Below are positions 35,880 through 47,999 of a DNA stretch of 64,000 nucleotides, in pieces. The stretch comes from JALORV01 sp963754065 (GTDB lineage Bacteria > Pseudomonadota > Gammaproteobacteria > Burkholderiales > Burkholderiaceae_F), in contig CAVWFH010000008.1 in the NCBI GenBank assembly GCA_963754065.1, forward strand, positions 1 through 64,000. Direction: 5' to 3'. The translations under genes were made by a program, and so were the position numbers. Numbering within the stretch: position 1 is the stretch's first letter; every line of letters starts with the position of its first letter. The notes beneath the pieces are model-generated. The model did no database searches. It saw only the letters and a list, made by a program, of their open reading frames with translations, and was not told where the DNA came from.

Positions 35880-36460
35880 ATGAACCGCATTTTTGGTTGG
35901 GCCCTGACCGCCGTCCTCGTCGTGGCCGGGCCGAGTCGCCAGCGCCCAGGACGTTGCAGCCGGCGCGAAGAAGGCCGAAGTGTGCGTCGACTGTCATGGA
36001 CCGAAAGGGAACTCGACGCAGGGCCAGTATCCGGTACTGGCGGGACAGACCTCGCGCTATATCTATCTGCAGCTCAAGGACTTCAAGGAAGGACGGCGCA
36101 GCGACCCGCAGATGAGCCATGGCAAGGATCTGAGCGACGAAGACATGTTCGACCTCTCCGCGTATTTTTCCGGCGCAGAAGCCGGTGGCGACCGCGTTCA
36201 AGCTCGATCCGGCCCGTGCGGCCAAGGGCAAGGCCAAGGCGGACGAGACGCTGTGCACGATGTGCCATCTCGGCGGCTTTCTCGGACAGAACGAAATTCC
36301 GCGCCTCGCCGGCCAGCAGTACGACTACATCGTCAAGCAGCTGCGGACTTCAAGGCCAGACAATCGCACCAACGACGCCGGCAACATGGCGAGCGTTTCC
36401 AGGACGCTGAGGGACCAGGACATCGTGGATCTCGCCCACTACCTGACCGGGCTGTACTGA
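35880..36460 (+). CDS. two-haem cytochrome c, c4-like (two frame breaks)
   Basis: A periplasmic electron carrier and likely acceptor for the PQQ dehydrogenase. Signal peptide MNRIFGWALTAVLVVAG..ASAQD. Haem sites are CVDCH and CTMCH, each followed by the PxLAGQ..YI..QL pattern of cytochrome c4. Two single extra bases break the frame, near 35934 (GGCC[G]AGTC) and near 36171 (TTTTC[C]GGCG). A compensating deletion and insertion may also lie at 36345-36362, where QLRTSRPDNRTNDAG would become QLRDFKARQRTNDAG. The rejoined length of about 192 residues fits the family. Confidence 0.83.
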
Positions 36461-36464
36461 ACAG

Positions 36465-36750
36465 ATGCCGGCGTTCATCGTCGGGACGATTCGAGTCACC
36501 GACACGGCGGCGTGGCAGCGCTATGTGGACCGGGTCGGCGCCACGTTCGGCCCGCACGGCGGGCGTGTGCTGCTGCGCGGTGGCGAAAGTGCGCGATCTC
36601 GCGCGGCAGGCGCACGGCGAGCGGGTCGTCGTCGCCGAATTTGCGGATATCGACGCGCTGATGCGCTGGCATGATTCGGCCGAGTATCAGGCGCTGGTGG
36701 CGTTGCGCGAGGCAGGCGCCGAGGTTGTCCTGACCGCTTACCAGACATGA
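36465..36750 (+). CDS. DUF1330/ABM-like small protein (one frame break)
   Basis: About 94 residues when rejoined. MPAFIVGTIRVTDTAAWQRYVDRVGATFGPHGGRVLLRGG continues, after removal of one G near 36580, as KVRDLARQAHGERVVVAEFADIDALMRWHDSAEYQALVALREAGA. This is the dimeric alpha/beta-barrel pattern of DUF1330 proteins. Function unknown; members are often found near degradation genes. It starts five bases after the cytochrome stop. Confidence 0.75.
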
Positions 36751-36843
36751 CGCCTCGAATGGCGATGCGGCCGGACTGCGCTCGCGCGAGGCCGCTGCAA
36801 CGCCGCGATCTGATCCTGCAACCACTTCGGAGAGATTCCTGAC

Positions 36844-37252
36844 ATGACTTTGGTTCGTACTGGCGCATGTCATCGCCGTGGCCGTGCTGGCAGCGGTTGC
36901 TGCCGGATGCGGCAAGAAAGAACAGCCGGCCGTGGCGCCGGCCGCCAAGACCCAGCCGCCGCCGGTGATTCCGTCGCCACCCAAGCCGCCGCCGTCGTAC
37001 CTGCGTGACCACTACGCCAAGCTGGAAGACTGCGTCCATGACTGGGGCTATGCACAGAAGTGCACGCCGGTCGCGCCCGGTTCCTCGACGCAGCAGGCGG
37101 GTGCCAATTTCCTGGGGCCGATCTACGCCAAGACCTATCGGGAAGAAACGCAGGTGCAACTGCGCAAGGAAGCGATCGATGGCGGCTACGCCCAACGCGT
37201 GGCGACCGACGCCAGCGACAAGTCGATCAGCAAGTCCGAAGTGAAGCCCTGA
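36844..37252 (+). CDS. putative small lipoprotein (one frame break)
   Basis: About 135 residues. A GGAGAG ribosome site precedes ATG 36844. The leader reads MTLVRT, then after removal of one G near 36862, AHVIAVAVLAAVAAGCGKKE, which is a lipoprotein signal with lipobox VAAGC. A Pro-rich linker (QPPPVIPSPPKPPPS) leads to a C-terminal part with two Cys (LEDCVHDWGYAQKCTPV). I do not recognise the family. Probably attached to a membrane and facing the periplasm. Confidence 0.6.
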
Positions 37253-37417
37253 GGCGATCGGAGAGGCCGTCGCGCTGAGTGGGCGTCGGCGCCGCGCCGG
37301 CCAGCGCGCGACGCCATGCTGCCGGCAGGGTCCGCGGGCCGAGTTGCCCGGCTTCGACTACGCTGCGGGCTTTGTCGGCGACGCCAAGTCGGAACGGTCG
37401 GCCCGCGCTATCGGGTA

Positions 37418-37456
37418 CATCGTCCCGGACTGCATCGTCCCGGACTGTCTCGTCCC
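37418..37456 (+). repeat. 15-base tandem repeat (two and a half units)
   Basis: CATCGTCCCGGACTG occurs twice in a row (37418-37447), followed by a partial third copy TCTCGTCCC. It is in the 238-base spacer 37253-37490, which otherwise holds nothing identified. Confidence 0.7.
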
Positions 37457-37490
37457 CTAACGACACCTCAGTTCAACCTGGAACTCGCGC

Positions 37491-38288
37491 ATGCTTCTCT
37501 GCCAGATCAGCGACCCGCATATCGTCAGGGAAGGCACGTTGGCATACGGGCGCATCGACACGCCGCGCATGCTCGAGCGCTGCGTCACCAAGATCCTGGC
37601 GTTGCCGCGCCGGCCCGACATGGTGGTGGCGACCGGTGACCTGACCGACCATGCCGTGGCCGAGGAGTATGCGGTGCTGCGCAAGCTGCTCGCGCCGCTG
37701 GCCACGCAGGTGCCGGTGTACCTCGCCGTCGGCAATCATGATGACCGCGACGCGTTGCGCGCGGCGTTTCCCGAGCACTCTTATCTGGCCGGGCACGACG
37801 GCTTCATCCAGTATGTCGTCGAAGACTTCCCCGTGCGCCTCGTCGTGCTCGACACGCTGATCCCCGGTGCACCGGGCGGCGAGCTTTGCGCCGAGCGTCT
37901 GCGTTGGCTCGACAGCACGCTGGCGGAGTCCGACCGGCCGACGGTCGTCGCGCAGCATCATCCGCCGTTCGTGACCGGCATGACGACGATGGATCAGATG
38001 ACACTGGCCAATCCGGATGCCGAGGCAGCAGTGATCGGCAAGTACCGGCACGTCGAACGTGTGATCTGCGGCCACTACCACCGCAACATCCAGGCCCGTT
38101 TTGCGGGAACGATCGCGTCCGTGTGCCCGAGTTCCGCGCATCAGTTGCTGCTCGATCTCGTTCCGGACGCCGACATCCGCTTTACCTTCGAGCCGTCGTC
38201 CTTTCATCTGCATTTGTGGAACGGTCGGCAGCTAGTGACACACACGGAGCTCGTCGAGGACTTTCCCACCTGGGGCTCGCGTGGCTGA
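37491..38288 (+). CDS. class III cyclic-nucleotide-phosphodiesterase-type metallophosphatase (CpdA-like)
   Basis: A 265-residue calcineurin-fold phosphoesterase. All metal-binding motifs are present: SDPH (residues 7-10), GDLTD (49-53), GNHD (81-84), QHHPP and GHYHR. This set is typical of CpdA, which hydrolyses 3',5'-cAMP, although related enzymes act on other cyclic nucleotides or phosphodiesters. It lies 130 bases upstream of two genes whose products have cyclic-nucleotide-binding domains, which supports a signalling role. The ribosome site is weak. Confidence 0.83.
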   Translation: MLLCQISDPHIVREGTLAYGRIDTPRMLERCVTKILALPRRPDMVVATGDLTDHAVAEEYAVLRKLLAPLATQVPVYLAVGNHDDRDALRAAFPEHSYLAGHDGFIQYVVEDFPVRLVVLDTLIPGAPGGELCAERLRWLDSTLAESDRPTVVAQHHPPFVTGMTTMDQMTLANPDAEAAVIGKYRHVERVICGHYHRNIQARFAGTIASVCPSSAHQLLLDLVPDADIRFTFEPSSFHLHLWNGRQLVTHTELVEDFPTWGSRG

Positions 38289-38417
38289 CGTGAAGACGAT
38301 CTTTCCGATTTCCGTGTCGACTCGCACGTGGTCGGCGCTCGGGCAGCGCGGCGACGCTGCCACTGGAGGAAGCCGGACAGGTCAGGCAGCGCATCGGCAG
38401 ATCGACTCGGGGGCCAC

Positions 38418-40692
38418 ATGAGCGACACGGCCGCACCATCGAGTTGGTGGAGTTCACTGTTTCAGCGTCGCGGCATTGCCCGCGGCGACATCGCGGGCGG
38501 GGTCACCGCGGCACTGGTACTGCCCGCGATCGAAGGCAGCTACGGACTGCTCGCCTTCGCCGGCCTGGGTCCTGACAAGGCCGCGATTGGATTCCTGCTG
38601 GGTGCATGCACGGCCGCCATTGCCTGCATCGTGACGATGGTGGCCGGCGGTCGCGGCCCGATGCTGAGCGGCTCGAGCGCCGCGCTGGCCTTGCTGCTCG
38701 CATCACTGATCGGCTGGCTCAGTCGCCGATCCGCGTTTTCTCGGCGCGGACGGTCTGCCCTTCCTGCCGTTGCTGCTCGCCTTTACTGCGCTCGGTGTCG
38801 TGCTGGCCGGCGTGATGCAGGTCATGCTGGCCAAGCTGAAGCTCGGGGGACTCGTTCGCTATGTTCCCTATCCGGTGCACGCCGGCTACATGAATGGCGT
38901 GGCCGTCGTCATGGTGGCCGGGATGCTGCCGCACCTGATTGGTCTGCCGTTGGGGGCGACGGCGATGGACTGGCGTCAGATGAACCTGCTGGCGCCGGTC
39001 ATTGCCCTGGTGGCGCTGTGGCTCGCGCTCAACGCCCCAGGCTGGACCCGACGCATTCCTCCGTATCTGACGGGCCTGCTCGTGGCGACCGGCCTGCACC
39101 ACCTGCTGGCGCTCACTCCGCTCGCCGGCGCGCTCGGTCCGCTGTTCGAGGCGCCGCATTTCGAGTGGCCCGGCCTCGACGTCATGGCACCGCTGGCCGA
39201 TCACTTCAACAGCGGGTTGCTGCGCGACATGATCGGCCCATTGCTGCTGTTCGCGGCGGCGGTGGCAATGATGTCGACGTTGCAGACTGCGCTGGCCGGA
39301 TCGACGATCGATGAACTGACGCGGACGCGTCGCAACGGTGATCGGGAACTGCTTGCGCAAGGCATGGCCAACATCGCCGTCGGCGTGATCGGTGCGCTGC
39401 CGACGGCGGGATCAACGACACGCAGCAAGATCAACCTCGACGCCGGCGGCAGGACCGCGATGTCGCGAGTCGTCTTTGGCATCGCACTGCTGGTGGCGCT
39501 CGCCTTCGGACTCCAGTACATGAATCTGTTGCCGATGGCTGCCATCGCCGGGGTGTTCTGCGCGGTCGCCTTCTCGCTGGTGGATGACTGGACTCGCCGC
39601 GCCACCGGCGTGCTCTGGCGCCAGACGTTGAAGTGGCGCGCGCCGATGGCGCTGCTGCAGAGCTATCTGGTCATGCTGCTGGTGGCCGGCGTCACCATCT
39701 TTGTGTCGCTCGCGCTCGCCATCGCGCTGGGCACGCTGGTCGCGATGATTCTGTTCATCCGCAGCAACTGCAAGAAGCCGATTCGCCAGGTCGTGCACGG
39801 CGATCGCCGCCGCTCGCGCAAGGTGCGTCCGGGCGAACAGGCCGAGCACCTGCACGCCGAAGGCAAGCGCATTGCCGTGATCGAACTGGATGGTGCGCTT
39901 TTCTTCGGCACGGCCGAGGAGGCAGACGAGGAAATCGAACACCTGGCCCACGGATCCGAGTTCATCATCATCGACTTCGGACGTGTCACCGACGTCGACG
40001 CCAGCGGTGCGCGCGTGCTGCTGCACGCGGCCTCGGCGGTGCAGCGGGCAGGCAAGCACCTGCTGTTCGCCGGCCTGTCGCTGACGGATTCGCGCACGCG
40101 CATCATCCGTGACATGGATGTCCACGACTACCTTGCCGACGCCCAGTTCTTCCCGGATGTCGATCGGGCGCTCGAGTATGCCGAGGACCAGCTGCTGGCC
40201 TCGCTCGCCGTCGCGTCGAACGCTGCCGGCGCGACGCTGCGGCTGGAGCAGACCTTGCTCGGGGCGCGCCTCGACGCGGACGAAATCGCGGTGCTGGCGC
40301 CGATGCTGCAGGAGCGAAGCTTCGGCAAGGGCGAGGTGGTGTTCCGGCGTGGTGATCCTGGCGATGCGATGTATGTCTCGCTGCGGGGGTCCATCGGCAT
40401 CTGGCTGCCTGCCGATCTCGAGGGCGGCGGCAGCGCGGGTCGCCGCATGGTGTCCTACGCGCCGGGCGTCGTGTTCGGTGAAATGGGTCTGCTGCAGGGC
40501 CTGTCGCGCTCCGCCGATGCGATCGCCGAGGACGAGGCCGTGGTGCTCGAGCTTTCGCGTGCGAACTACGAGCGGCTCGCCACCGAGCATCCCGTGCTGT
40601 ACGGCAAGCTGCTGCTGAGCTTCGGCCTGCTGCTGTCGGCCCGTGTGCGCGCATTGACCGACGAACTCGAAACGGCGCAGACGGTGCGCTGA
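38418..40692 (+). CDS. SulP anion permease with STAS and cyclic-nucleotide-binding domains (one frame break)
   Basis: About 757 residues. The N-terminal SulP transporter domain (RGDIAGGVTAALVLPAIEGSYGLLAFAGLG, HAGYMNGVAVVMVAGMLPHL) covers roughly residues 15-450. A STAS domain follows (RIAVIELDGALFFGTAEEADEE...DVDASGARVLLHAA, near 483-590). A Crp-type nucleotide-binding domain ends the protein (about 607-755), with the phosphate cassette FGEMGLLQGLSRSAD containing Glu and Arg. One extra base near 38720-38735 breaks the frame between SLIGWL and VADPRFLGADG. The domain order suggests transport gated by cAMP or cGMP. Confidence 0.86.
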
Positions 40693-40773
40693 ACACAAAA
40701 CGATGCACCTGCGGTGCGACCCGGCCGTGCCGCATGCTGGACCGATAATCAGAAACCGGCAACACTTGCACGC

Positions 40774-42654
40774 ATGCCTGCTGCATCTACGACGTATCCG
40801 CATCGCGACGCACTGCTTGCACATCAGCTGAAAGCGCTGTTTCCGGATGTCGGCCCGGAAACGCTCGCGTTCATGCAGCAGCACCTGCAGTGGGTCGAGA
40901 TCGCCGCAGGAGAAACGCTGATCTCGCAGGGGGCGCCGGGCGATTCGGCGTACCTGACGATCAGTGGTCGACTGCGCGTCTACGTGGCGGCCGACGACGT
41001 GCCACGCATGGTGCGCGAACTGTCGCGCGGCGAAGTGATCGGCGAGATGAGCCTTTACACCGGCGAGCCGCGCTCGGCGACGGTGATCGCCGTGCGTGAC
41101 TCCGTGCTCGTACGGCTTGCGAAGGAGCATTTCGAGGCGCTGCTGGTCAGCCACCCGCAGGTCTCGCTGACGTTCACCCGTCAGATGATCCGGCGATTGC
41201 AGACCGAGCATGAGCGCCGCCCGATGGCCGCGCCGGTCACGGTGGGCCTGTTGCCGGTTTCCGCCGGCGTCGCGATCGGCGACTTTGCGCAGCGCCTGGC
41301 CGCACCGCTCGCGCAGTTCGGCCGCGTTGTCGTGGTCGACAGCGCGGAGATGGATCGCCTGCTCGGCGAGCGGAGCATCACCGCGCGTGCGGATGCCGAT
41401 GCGGATCACCGCATCTCGCTTGCGCTCGACGGCCTCGAAGCGGGACACGACTTCGTGTTGCTGCTGGCTGATGCATCCCCGGGGCCGTGGACGCATCGCT
41501 GTGTCCGTAACAGCGACGAAATGTTGCTTGTTGCCGACGCGACGCAGCCGCCCGCCATTCACGAAATCGAGACGACCTGCCTGAGCGGTCGCCCGGCGCG
41601 CAGTGAGGCTGCCGAGATTCTCGTGCTTCTGCATTCGGCCGAAAGCCGGACCCCGCGAGGCGCCCGGGCCTGGCTGCAGCGCCGACCGGTGACGGGGCAC
41701 GTCAACCTCCGCCCCGATCTCGAGCGCGACATGGCGCGTCTGGCGCGGTTGCTGAGCCGCAATGCGGTGGGGCTGGTCCTGGCGGGCGGTGGTGCCCGCG
41801 GCTTTGCACACCTTGGCGTCTGGCGCGCATTGCAGGAACGCGGCATCGAAATCGACGTCGTCGGCGGGACCAGCATCGGCGCGATCATGGCGTGCCTGAT
41901 CGCGATCGATCGACCGATCGACAAGGCGATCGACATCGCGCGCCGGGCGTTCAGCCTGAACCCGACCGGGGACTACAACCTGCTGCCGCTGGTATCGCTC
42001 ATCAAGGGGCGTCGGGTGCGCACGGCCATCCGGCGTTCGATCGAGGAACTCGTTGGCGGGCCGGTCGACATCGAAGACCTGTGGAAGGGCTACTTCTGCA
42101 TCGCCAGCAACTATTCGCAGGCGCGGGAGCAGCGCATCGACGGCGGCGATCTCGAGCACGCGCTGCTTGCCAGCGCCGCGATTCCCGGTGCCTTGCCGCC
42201 CGTGATCCGCGACGGCGACCTGCTGTGCGATGGCGGCACGTTCAACAATTTCCCGGTCGATGCGATGCGGGAATTGCGCGGTGTCGGCAAGGTGATCGGC
42301 GTCGACCTCGGCGTGAGGAGTGCGAGGCGTCTGGAGTTCGATGAGGTTCCGGGCAGCTGGACGATGCTGCTCGATCGCCTGCGCCCGCGTCGCCAGCGGC
42401 GTTACCGCCTGCCGTCGCTGACCGCCTACCTGCTCAACATCACGATCCTTTACAGCACCTCGCGCCAGCGCGAAGTGCAGCGGCTCACCGACCTGTACTT
42501 CAATCCGCCGCTGTACAAGGTCGGGCTGCTGCAGTGGTCGCGGTTCGACCAGATCGTGCGGCAGGGGTACGAGTACGCGATAGGTGTGCTGGATGCCGCA
42601 CCCGCAACGCCGCGAGAGACGCCGGGCGTTACTCCTGGGCGCGTAACCGGATAG
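40774..42654 (+). CDS. patatin-like phospholipase with cyclic-nucleotide-binding domain (NTE family)
   Basis: A 626-residue protein. The N-terminal Crp-type domain (about 25-140) has a canonical cassette, IGEMSLYTGEPRSATVIA, with Glu and Arg-Ser-Ala in place. A middle region (150-330) resembles the linker of neuropathy-target-esterase-like proteins. The patatin domain starts with the oxyanion loop GGGARGF (near 336), the nucleophile elbow GTSIG (near 364) and the catalytic Asp in DGG (near 486). It is expected to hydrolyse lysophospholipids. It lies 81 bases downstream of the SulP gene. Confidence 0.9.
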   Translation: MPAASTTYPHRDALLAHQLKALFPDVGPETLAFMQQHLQWVEIAAGETLISQGAPGDSAYLTISGRLRVYVAADDVPRMVRELSRGEVIGEMSLYTGEPRSATVIAVRDSVLVRLAKEHFEALLVSHPQVSLTFTRQMIRRLQTEHERRPMAAPVTVGLLPVSAGVAIGDFAQRLAAPLAQFGRVVVVDSAEMDRLLGERSITARADADADHRISLALDGLEAGHDFVLLLADASPGPWTHRCVRNSDEMLLVADATQPPAIHEIETTCLSGRPARSEAAEILVLLHSAESRTPRGARAWLQRRPVTGHVNLRPDLERDMARLARLLSRNAVGLVLAGGGARGFAHLGVWRALQERGIEIDVVGGTSIGAIMACLIAIDRPIDKAIDIARRAFSLNPTGDYNLLPLVSLIKGRRVRTAIRRSIEELVGGPVDIEDLWKGYFCIASNYSQAREQRIDGGDLEHALLASAAIPGALPPVIRDGDLLCDGGTFNNFPVDAMRELRGVGKVIGVDLGVRSARRLEFDEVPGSWTMLLDRLRPRRQRRYRLPSLTAYLLNITILYSTSRQREVQRLTDLYFNPPLYKVGLLQWSRFDQIVRQGYEYAIGVLDAAPATPRETPGVTPGRVTG

Positions 42655-42725
42655 ACCGGGTAGCCATCGCCAGAGCGCAGGACCTGTGCTTCAATCGCCC
42701 CGTGCTCACGATCCGGAGCCCCAAG

Positions 42726-43058
42726 ATGCGCAGCCTGGATGAAGAAATTGCCCGTCGACTGGCGGAGGCCGCCGCCTCCGGCGAATTGAGCCGGGCCGAG
42801 GGCTATGGCAAACCGCTGGTCGACGATGCCGGCTGGAATGACACGCCGGAAGCATTGCGCCTGCCGTTCAAGATCCTGAAGGATGCCGGCGTCGTGCCGC
42901 GCGAGGTCGAGATGTTCCGCGAGAGGGCCGAACTGTCGAAGGCCCTCGGCGAATGCACCGATGCCGATGAGCGCCGCGTGCTCGGTCAGAAGCTCAGCGA
43001 ATTGGAGCAGGCGATCGCGCTGCGACTGGAGGCGCTCCGGATCAACCCGAGGCTCTAG
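42726..43058 (+). CDS. DUF1992 (DnaJC28-like) protein
   Basis: A 110-residue protein starting MRSLDEEIARRLAEAAASGELSRAEGYGKPL, followed by WNDTPEALRLPFKILKDAGVVPREVEM. This is the conserved domain shared with human DNAJC28, without a J domain. Role unknown. A GTG at 42702 would add eight residues. It is convergent with the XdhC-type gene. Confidence 0.83.
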   Translation: MRSLDEEIARRLAEAAASGELSRAEGYGKPLVDDAGWNDTPEALRLPFKILKDAGVVPREVEMFRERAELSKALGECTDADERRVLGQKLSELEQAIALRLEALRINPRL

Positions 43059-43090
43059 ACCAACCCGCCGCGGGACGCCGCGATGCCGGA

Positions 43091-44092
43091 TCAGGAAACG
43101 CAACCGGCCGGAGCCGTGGTGTGCGTGCCCGCAGCGATCGGCGTCGGAATCCGGTAGCCGTACTTCGTCGCAGTCATTTCCGCGAGGATGGATACGGCAA
43201 TTTCCGGTGGAGTGCGCGCGCCGTTCTTCAGGCCCACCGGGCCGTGCAGGTGGTCGAGCTGCGCCGCCGTGACGCCGAACTCCAGCAGCCGTTCCTTGCG
43301 CTTGGCCTGGTTCTTCTGCGAGCCGATCGCGCCCACGTAGAACGCATCGGACTTCAGGGCTTCCATCAACGCCAGGTCGTCGAGCTTGGGGTCGTGGGTG
43401 AGGGCGACGATGGCTGTGTGCTTGTCCGGCCGGAACTCGACGACCGTGTCGTCGGGCATCGTGCGCACCAGCTGCGTGCCGGGCACCAGCCAGCCGTCGG
43501 CGTATTCCTCGCGCGGATCGCAGATCGTCACCGTGTAGTCGAGGGCCAGCGCCATCTGGGCGACGTAGTGCGTCAGCTGCCCGGCTCCGATCACCAGCAG
43601 GCGCCAGCGCGGGCCAAAGGCCGTGATGAGGCGGGCGTCGTTGCAGTCCAGCACGTCGGTGCCGTCGCCCTCTGCCAGTGTCACGATTCCGGTGCGCAGG
43701 TCGAGCGTGCGCACGGTGTGGCGGCCGGCGGCCACGCGGGCGAGCAGCTCCCCGAGCTGAGCGTTGTCGCCGAGCGGCTCGAGCACCAGTTCAATGGTCC
43801 CGCCGCACGGCAGGCCGAACTTGAAGGCCTCTTCGGCCGTGACCCCGTACTTCACTCGTTCCGGAGCCACCGCCGCGGTGGCCTGGCTGCGCACCCGATC
43901 GACGAGATCGTCCTCGATGCAGCCACCGGACACCGAGCCCACGACCAGCCCGTCGTCGCGGATGATGACCAGCGAGCCGACGGGTCGCGGAGCGGAGCCC
44001 CAGGTACGCACGACGGTCCCCATGACGGCGCGATGGCCTTCGTGCAGCCAGGCATCTGCCTTCTTCAGTACCTGCAGGTCGACGCTGTCCAT
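43091..44092 (-). CDS. XdhC/CoxI family molybdenum-cofactor maturation protein
   Basis: A 333-residue protein. XdhC proteins bind molybdenum cofactor and help insert the sulfido ligand into molybdenum hydroxylases. The N-terminal XdhC domain (VVRTWGSAPRPVGSLVIIRDDGLVVGSVSGGCIEDDLV) with its conserved Cys and the CGGTIELVLEPL stretch is followed by a Rossmann domain (LLVIGAGQLTHYVAQMA, CDPREEYAD, FYVGAIGSQKN). It is divergent from the molybdenum hydroxylase subunit genes and surely serves them. Confidence 0.9.
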   Translation of the reverse strand: MDSVDLQVLKKADAWLHEGHRAVMGTVVRTWGSAPRPVGSLVIIRDDGLVVGSVSGGCIEDDLVDRVRSQATAAVAPERVKYGVTAEEAFKFGLPCGGTIELVLEPLGDNAQLGELLARVAAGRHTVRTLDLRTGIVTLAEGDGTDVLDCNDARLITAFGPRWRLLVIGAGQLTHYVAQMALALDYTVTICDPREEYADGWLVPGTQLVRTMPDDTVVEFRPDKHTAIVALTHDPKLDDLALMEALKSDAFYVGAIGSQKNQAKRKERLLEFGVTAAQLDHLHGPVGLKNGARTPPEIAVSILAEMTATKYGYRIPTPIAAGTHTTAPAGCVS

Positions 44093-44297
44093 CGAGTCGC
44101 GTGTGCGGAGGGGTCAAGACACGATCAAGCGGCATTCTAGTGCTGCCGCCTGCAGGTGTTGCGCTGCGCCATCGGAAGGAGGTGGGTGCGCTGTCATGTG
44201 TGAGCGGTTGCGCCCGTCAATTCGCTGCTGCTACTGTCCAACGCTCGGCCGCCCACCCGAAGAAGGCGGCGCAAGAAAACCTCCGAAGGAGACTTGG

Positions 44298-44765
44298 ATG
44301 CCTGTCCCGCTTTCATTGCGGGTCAACGGCAAGGCCGTTTCGGCCGACGTTGATCCCTCAACTTCACTCGTAACGCTGCTGCGCGAGCAGCTCGGACTGA
44401 CCGGCACGCATGTGGGCTGCGACACCGCGCAGTGCGGCGCCTGCACCGTCCACGTCAATGGCCGCGCGGTCAAGAGCTGCAATGTGCTGGCGGTGCAGAT
44501 GGCGGGTGCCGAGGTCACGACGATCGAGGGCATCACGCCGGCCGAAGGGATGCATCCGATGCAGGCCGCGTTCAAGGCCTGCCACGGGCTGCAGTGCGGT
44601 TTCTGCACGCCGGGCATGGTGATGAGCGCGATCGATCTCGTGCAGCATCACCCGCACGCGACGGACACGCAGATCCGCGAGGGGCTGGAAGGCAACCTGT
44701 GCCGCTGCACCGGCTACCAGAACATCGTCAAGGCCGTCGCGCAGGGCGCGGCGGCGATGAAGTAG
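44298..44765 (+). CDS. molybdenum hydroxylase small subunit, two [2Fe-2S] clusters (CoxS-like)
   Basis: A 155-residue protein. The plant-type cluster site is CDTAQCGACTVHVNGRAVKSC. The second, helical-domain cluster is CGFCTPGM...CRCTGYQNIV. Electrons pass from the molybdenum site to FAD through these. An AAGGAG ribosome site supports ATG 44298. It is the first gene of the operon and is followed after eight bases by the large subunit. Confidence 0.94.
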   Translation: MPVPLSLRVNGKAVSADVDPSTSLVTLLREQLGLTGTHVGCDTAQCGACTVHVNGRAVKSCNVLAVQMAGAEVTTIEGITPAEGMHPMQAAFKACHGLQCGFCTPGMVMSAIDLVQHHPHATDTQIREGLEGNLCRCTGYQNIVKAVAQGAAAMK

Positions 44766-44773
44766 GAGGCGCG

Positions 44774-47140
<2,367 letters not shown>

Positions 47141-47157
47141 CAACTGAGGAGATGACG

Positions 47158-47952
47158 ATGGAATCGATGCACTATCACCGCCCCGCCTCGGTGGCCGACG
47201 CTGTCAAGCTGGCCGGCCAGCACGGCGACGACAAGATCCTGGCCGGCGGGCAGTCGACGCTGCCATCGATGCGGCTCGGCCTTCTGGCACCGACGGGCTG
47301 GATCGATCTTGCCGGCATCGCTGACTTGCAGGGAGTCCGGGTCGACGGCAACAAGGTCGTCGTGGGCGCGATGACGACACATGCGGCGGTGGCCGCGTCG
47401 AAGGATGTGCAGTCGCGCATCCCGGCGCTGGCCCAGCTCGCCGGCGGCATCGGCGACCGCCAGGTGCGCAACCGCGGCACGATCGGCGGCTCGCTCGCGA
47501 ACAACGACCCGGCCGCCTGCTACCCGGCCGCGGTGCTCGGGCTCGGCGCGACCGTGCAAACGGACCGGCGCACGATCGCGGCCGACGAGTTCTTCAAGGG
47601 CCTGTACGAAACCGCGCTGGCCGCCGGGGAGATCATCACGGCGGTGCACTTTCCGGTGCCCGAGAAGGCGGCTTACCTGAAGTTCAAGCAGCCGGCCTCG
47701 CGCTTCGCGCTGGTCGGCGTGTTTGTCGCGAAGACATCGGGAGGCGTGCGCGTCGCGGTGACCGGGGCCGGGTCGGTCGTGTTCCGGGTGAAGGCACTCG
47801 AAGACAAACTGGCCGCGAAGTTCGCGCCGGCATCCTGCGACGGCGTCAGCGTGCCGGCGGCGGGTCTGAACACGGACCTGCACGGATCAGCCGAGTATCG
47901 CGCGCACCTGATCACGGTGCTGGCCAAGCGGGCGGTGGCCGCGGCCGGCTGA
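47158..47952 (+). CDS. molybdenum hydroxylase FAD subunit (CoxM-like)
   Basis: A 264-residue flavin-binding subunit. LAGGQSTLPSMRLGLL and IGDRQVRNRGTIGGSLANNDPAACYPAA are the two FAD-binding signatures of this family. It passes electrons to an external acceptor. Of the in-frame starts ATG 47152 and ATG 47158, the second is better spaced from the GAGGA ribosome site. It ends 47 bases before the PhnB-like gene. Confidence 0.92.
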   Translation: MESMHYHRPASVADAVKLAGQHGDDKILAGGQSTLPSMRLGLLAPTGWIDLAGIADLQGVRVDGNKVVVGAMTTHAAVAASKDVQSRIPALAQLAGGIGDRQVRNRGTIGGSLANNDPAACYPAAVLGLGATVQTDRRTIAADEFFKGLYETALAAGEIITAVHFPVPEKAAYLKFKQPASRFALVGVFVAKTSGGVRVAVTGAGSVVFRVKALEDKLAAKFAPASCDGVSVPAAGLNTDLHGSAEYRAHLITVLAKRAVAAAG

Positions 47953-47999
47953 CGTTGCAGCGTTCAACGATTCACGGTTCAACTGACACGGAGGCAGCC

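Noticed and set aside
39412..42159. 915-codon open frame on the minus strand
   Set aside because: It is antisense to the SulP and patatin genes, has Arg/His/Gln-rich composition typical of shadow frames in high-GC DNA, and contains no domain.
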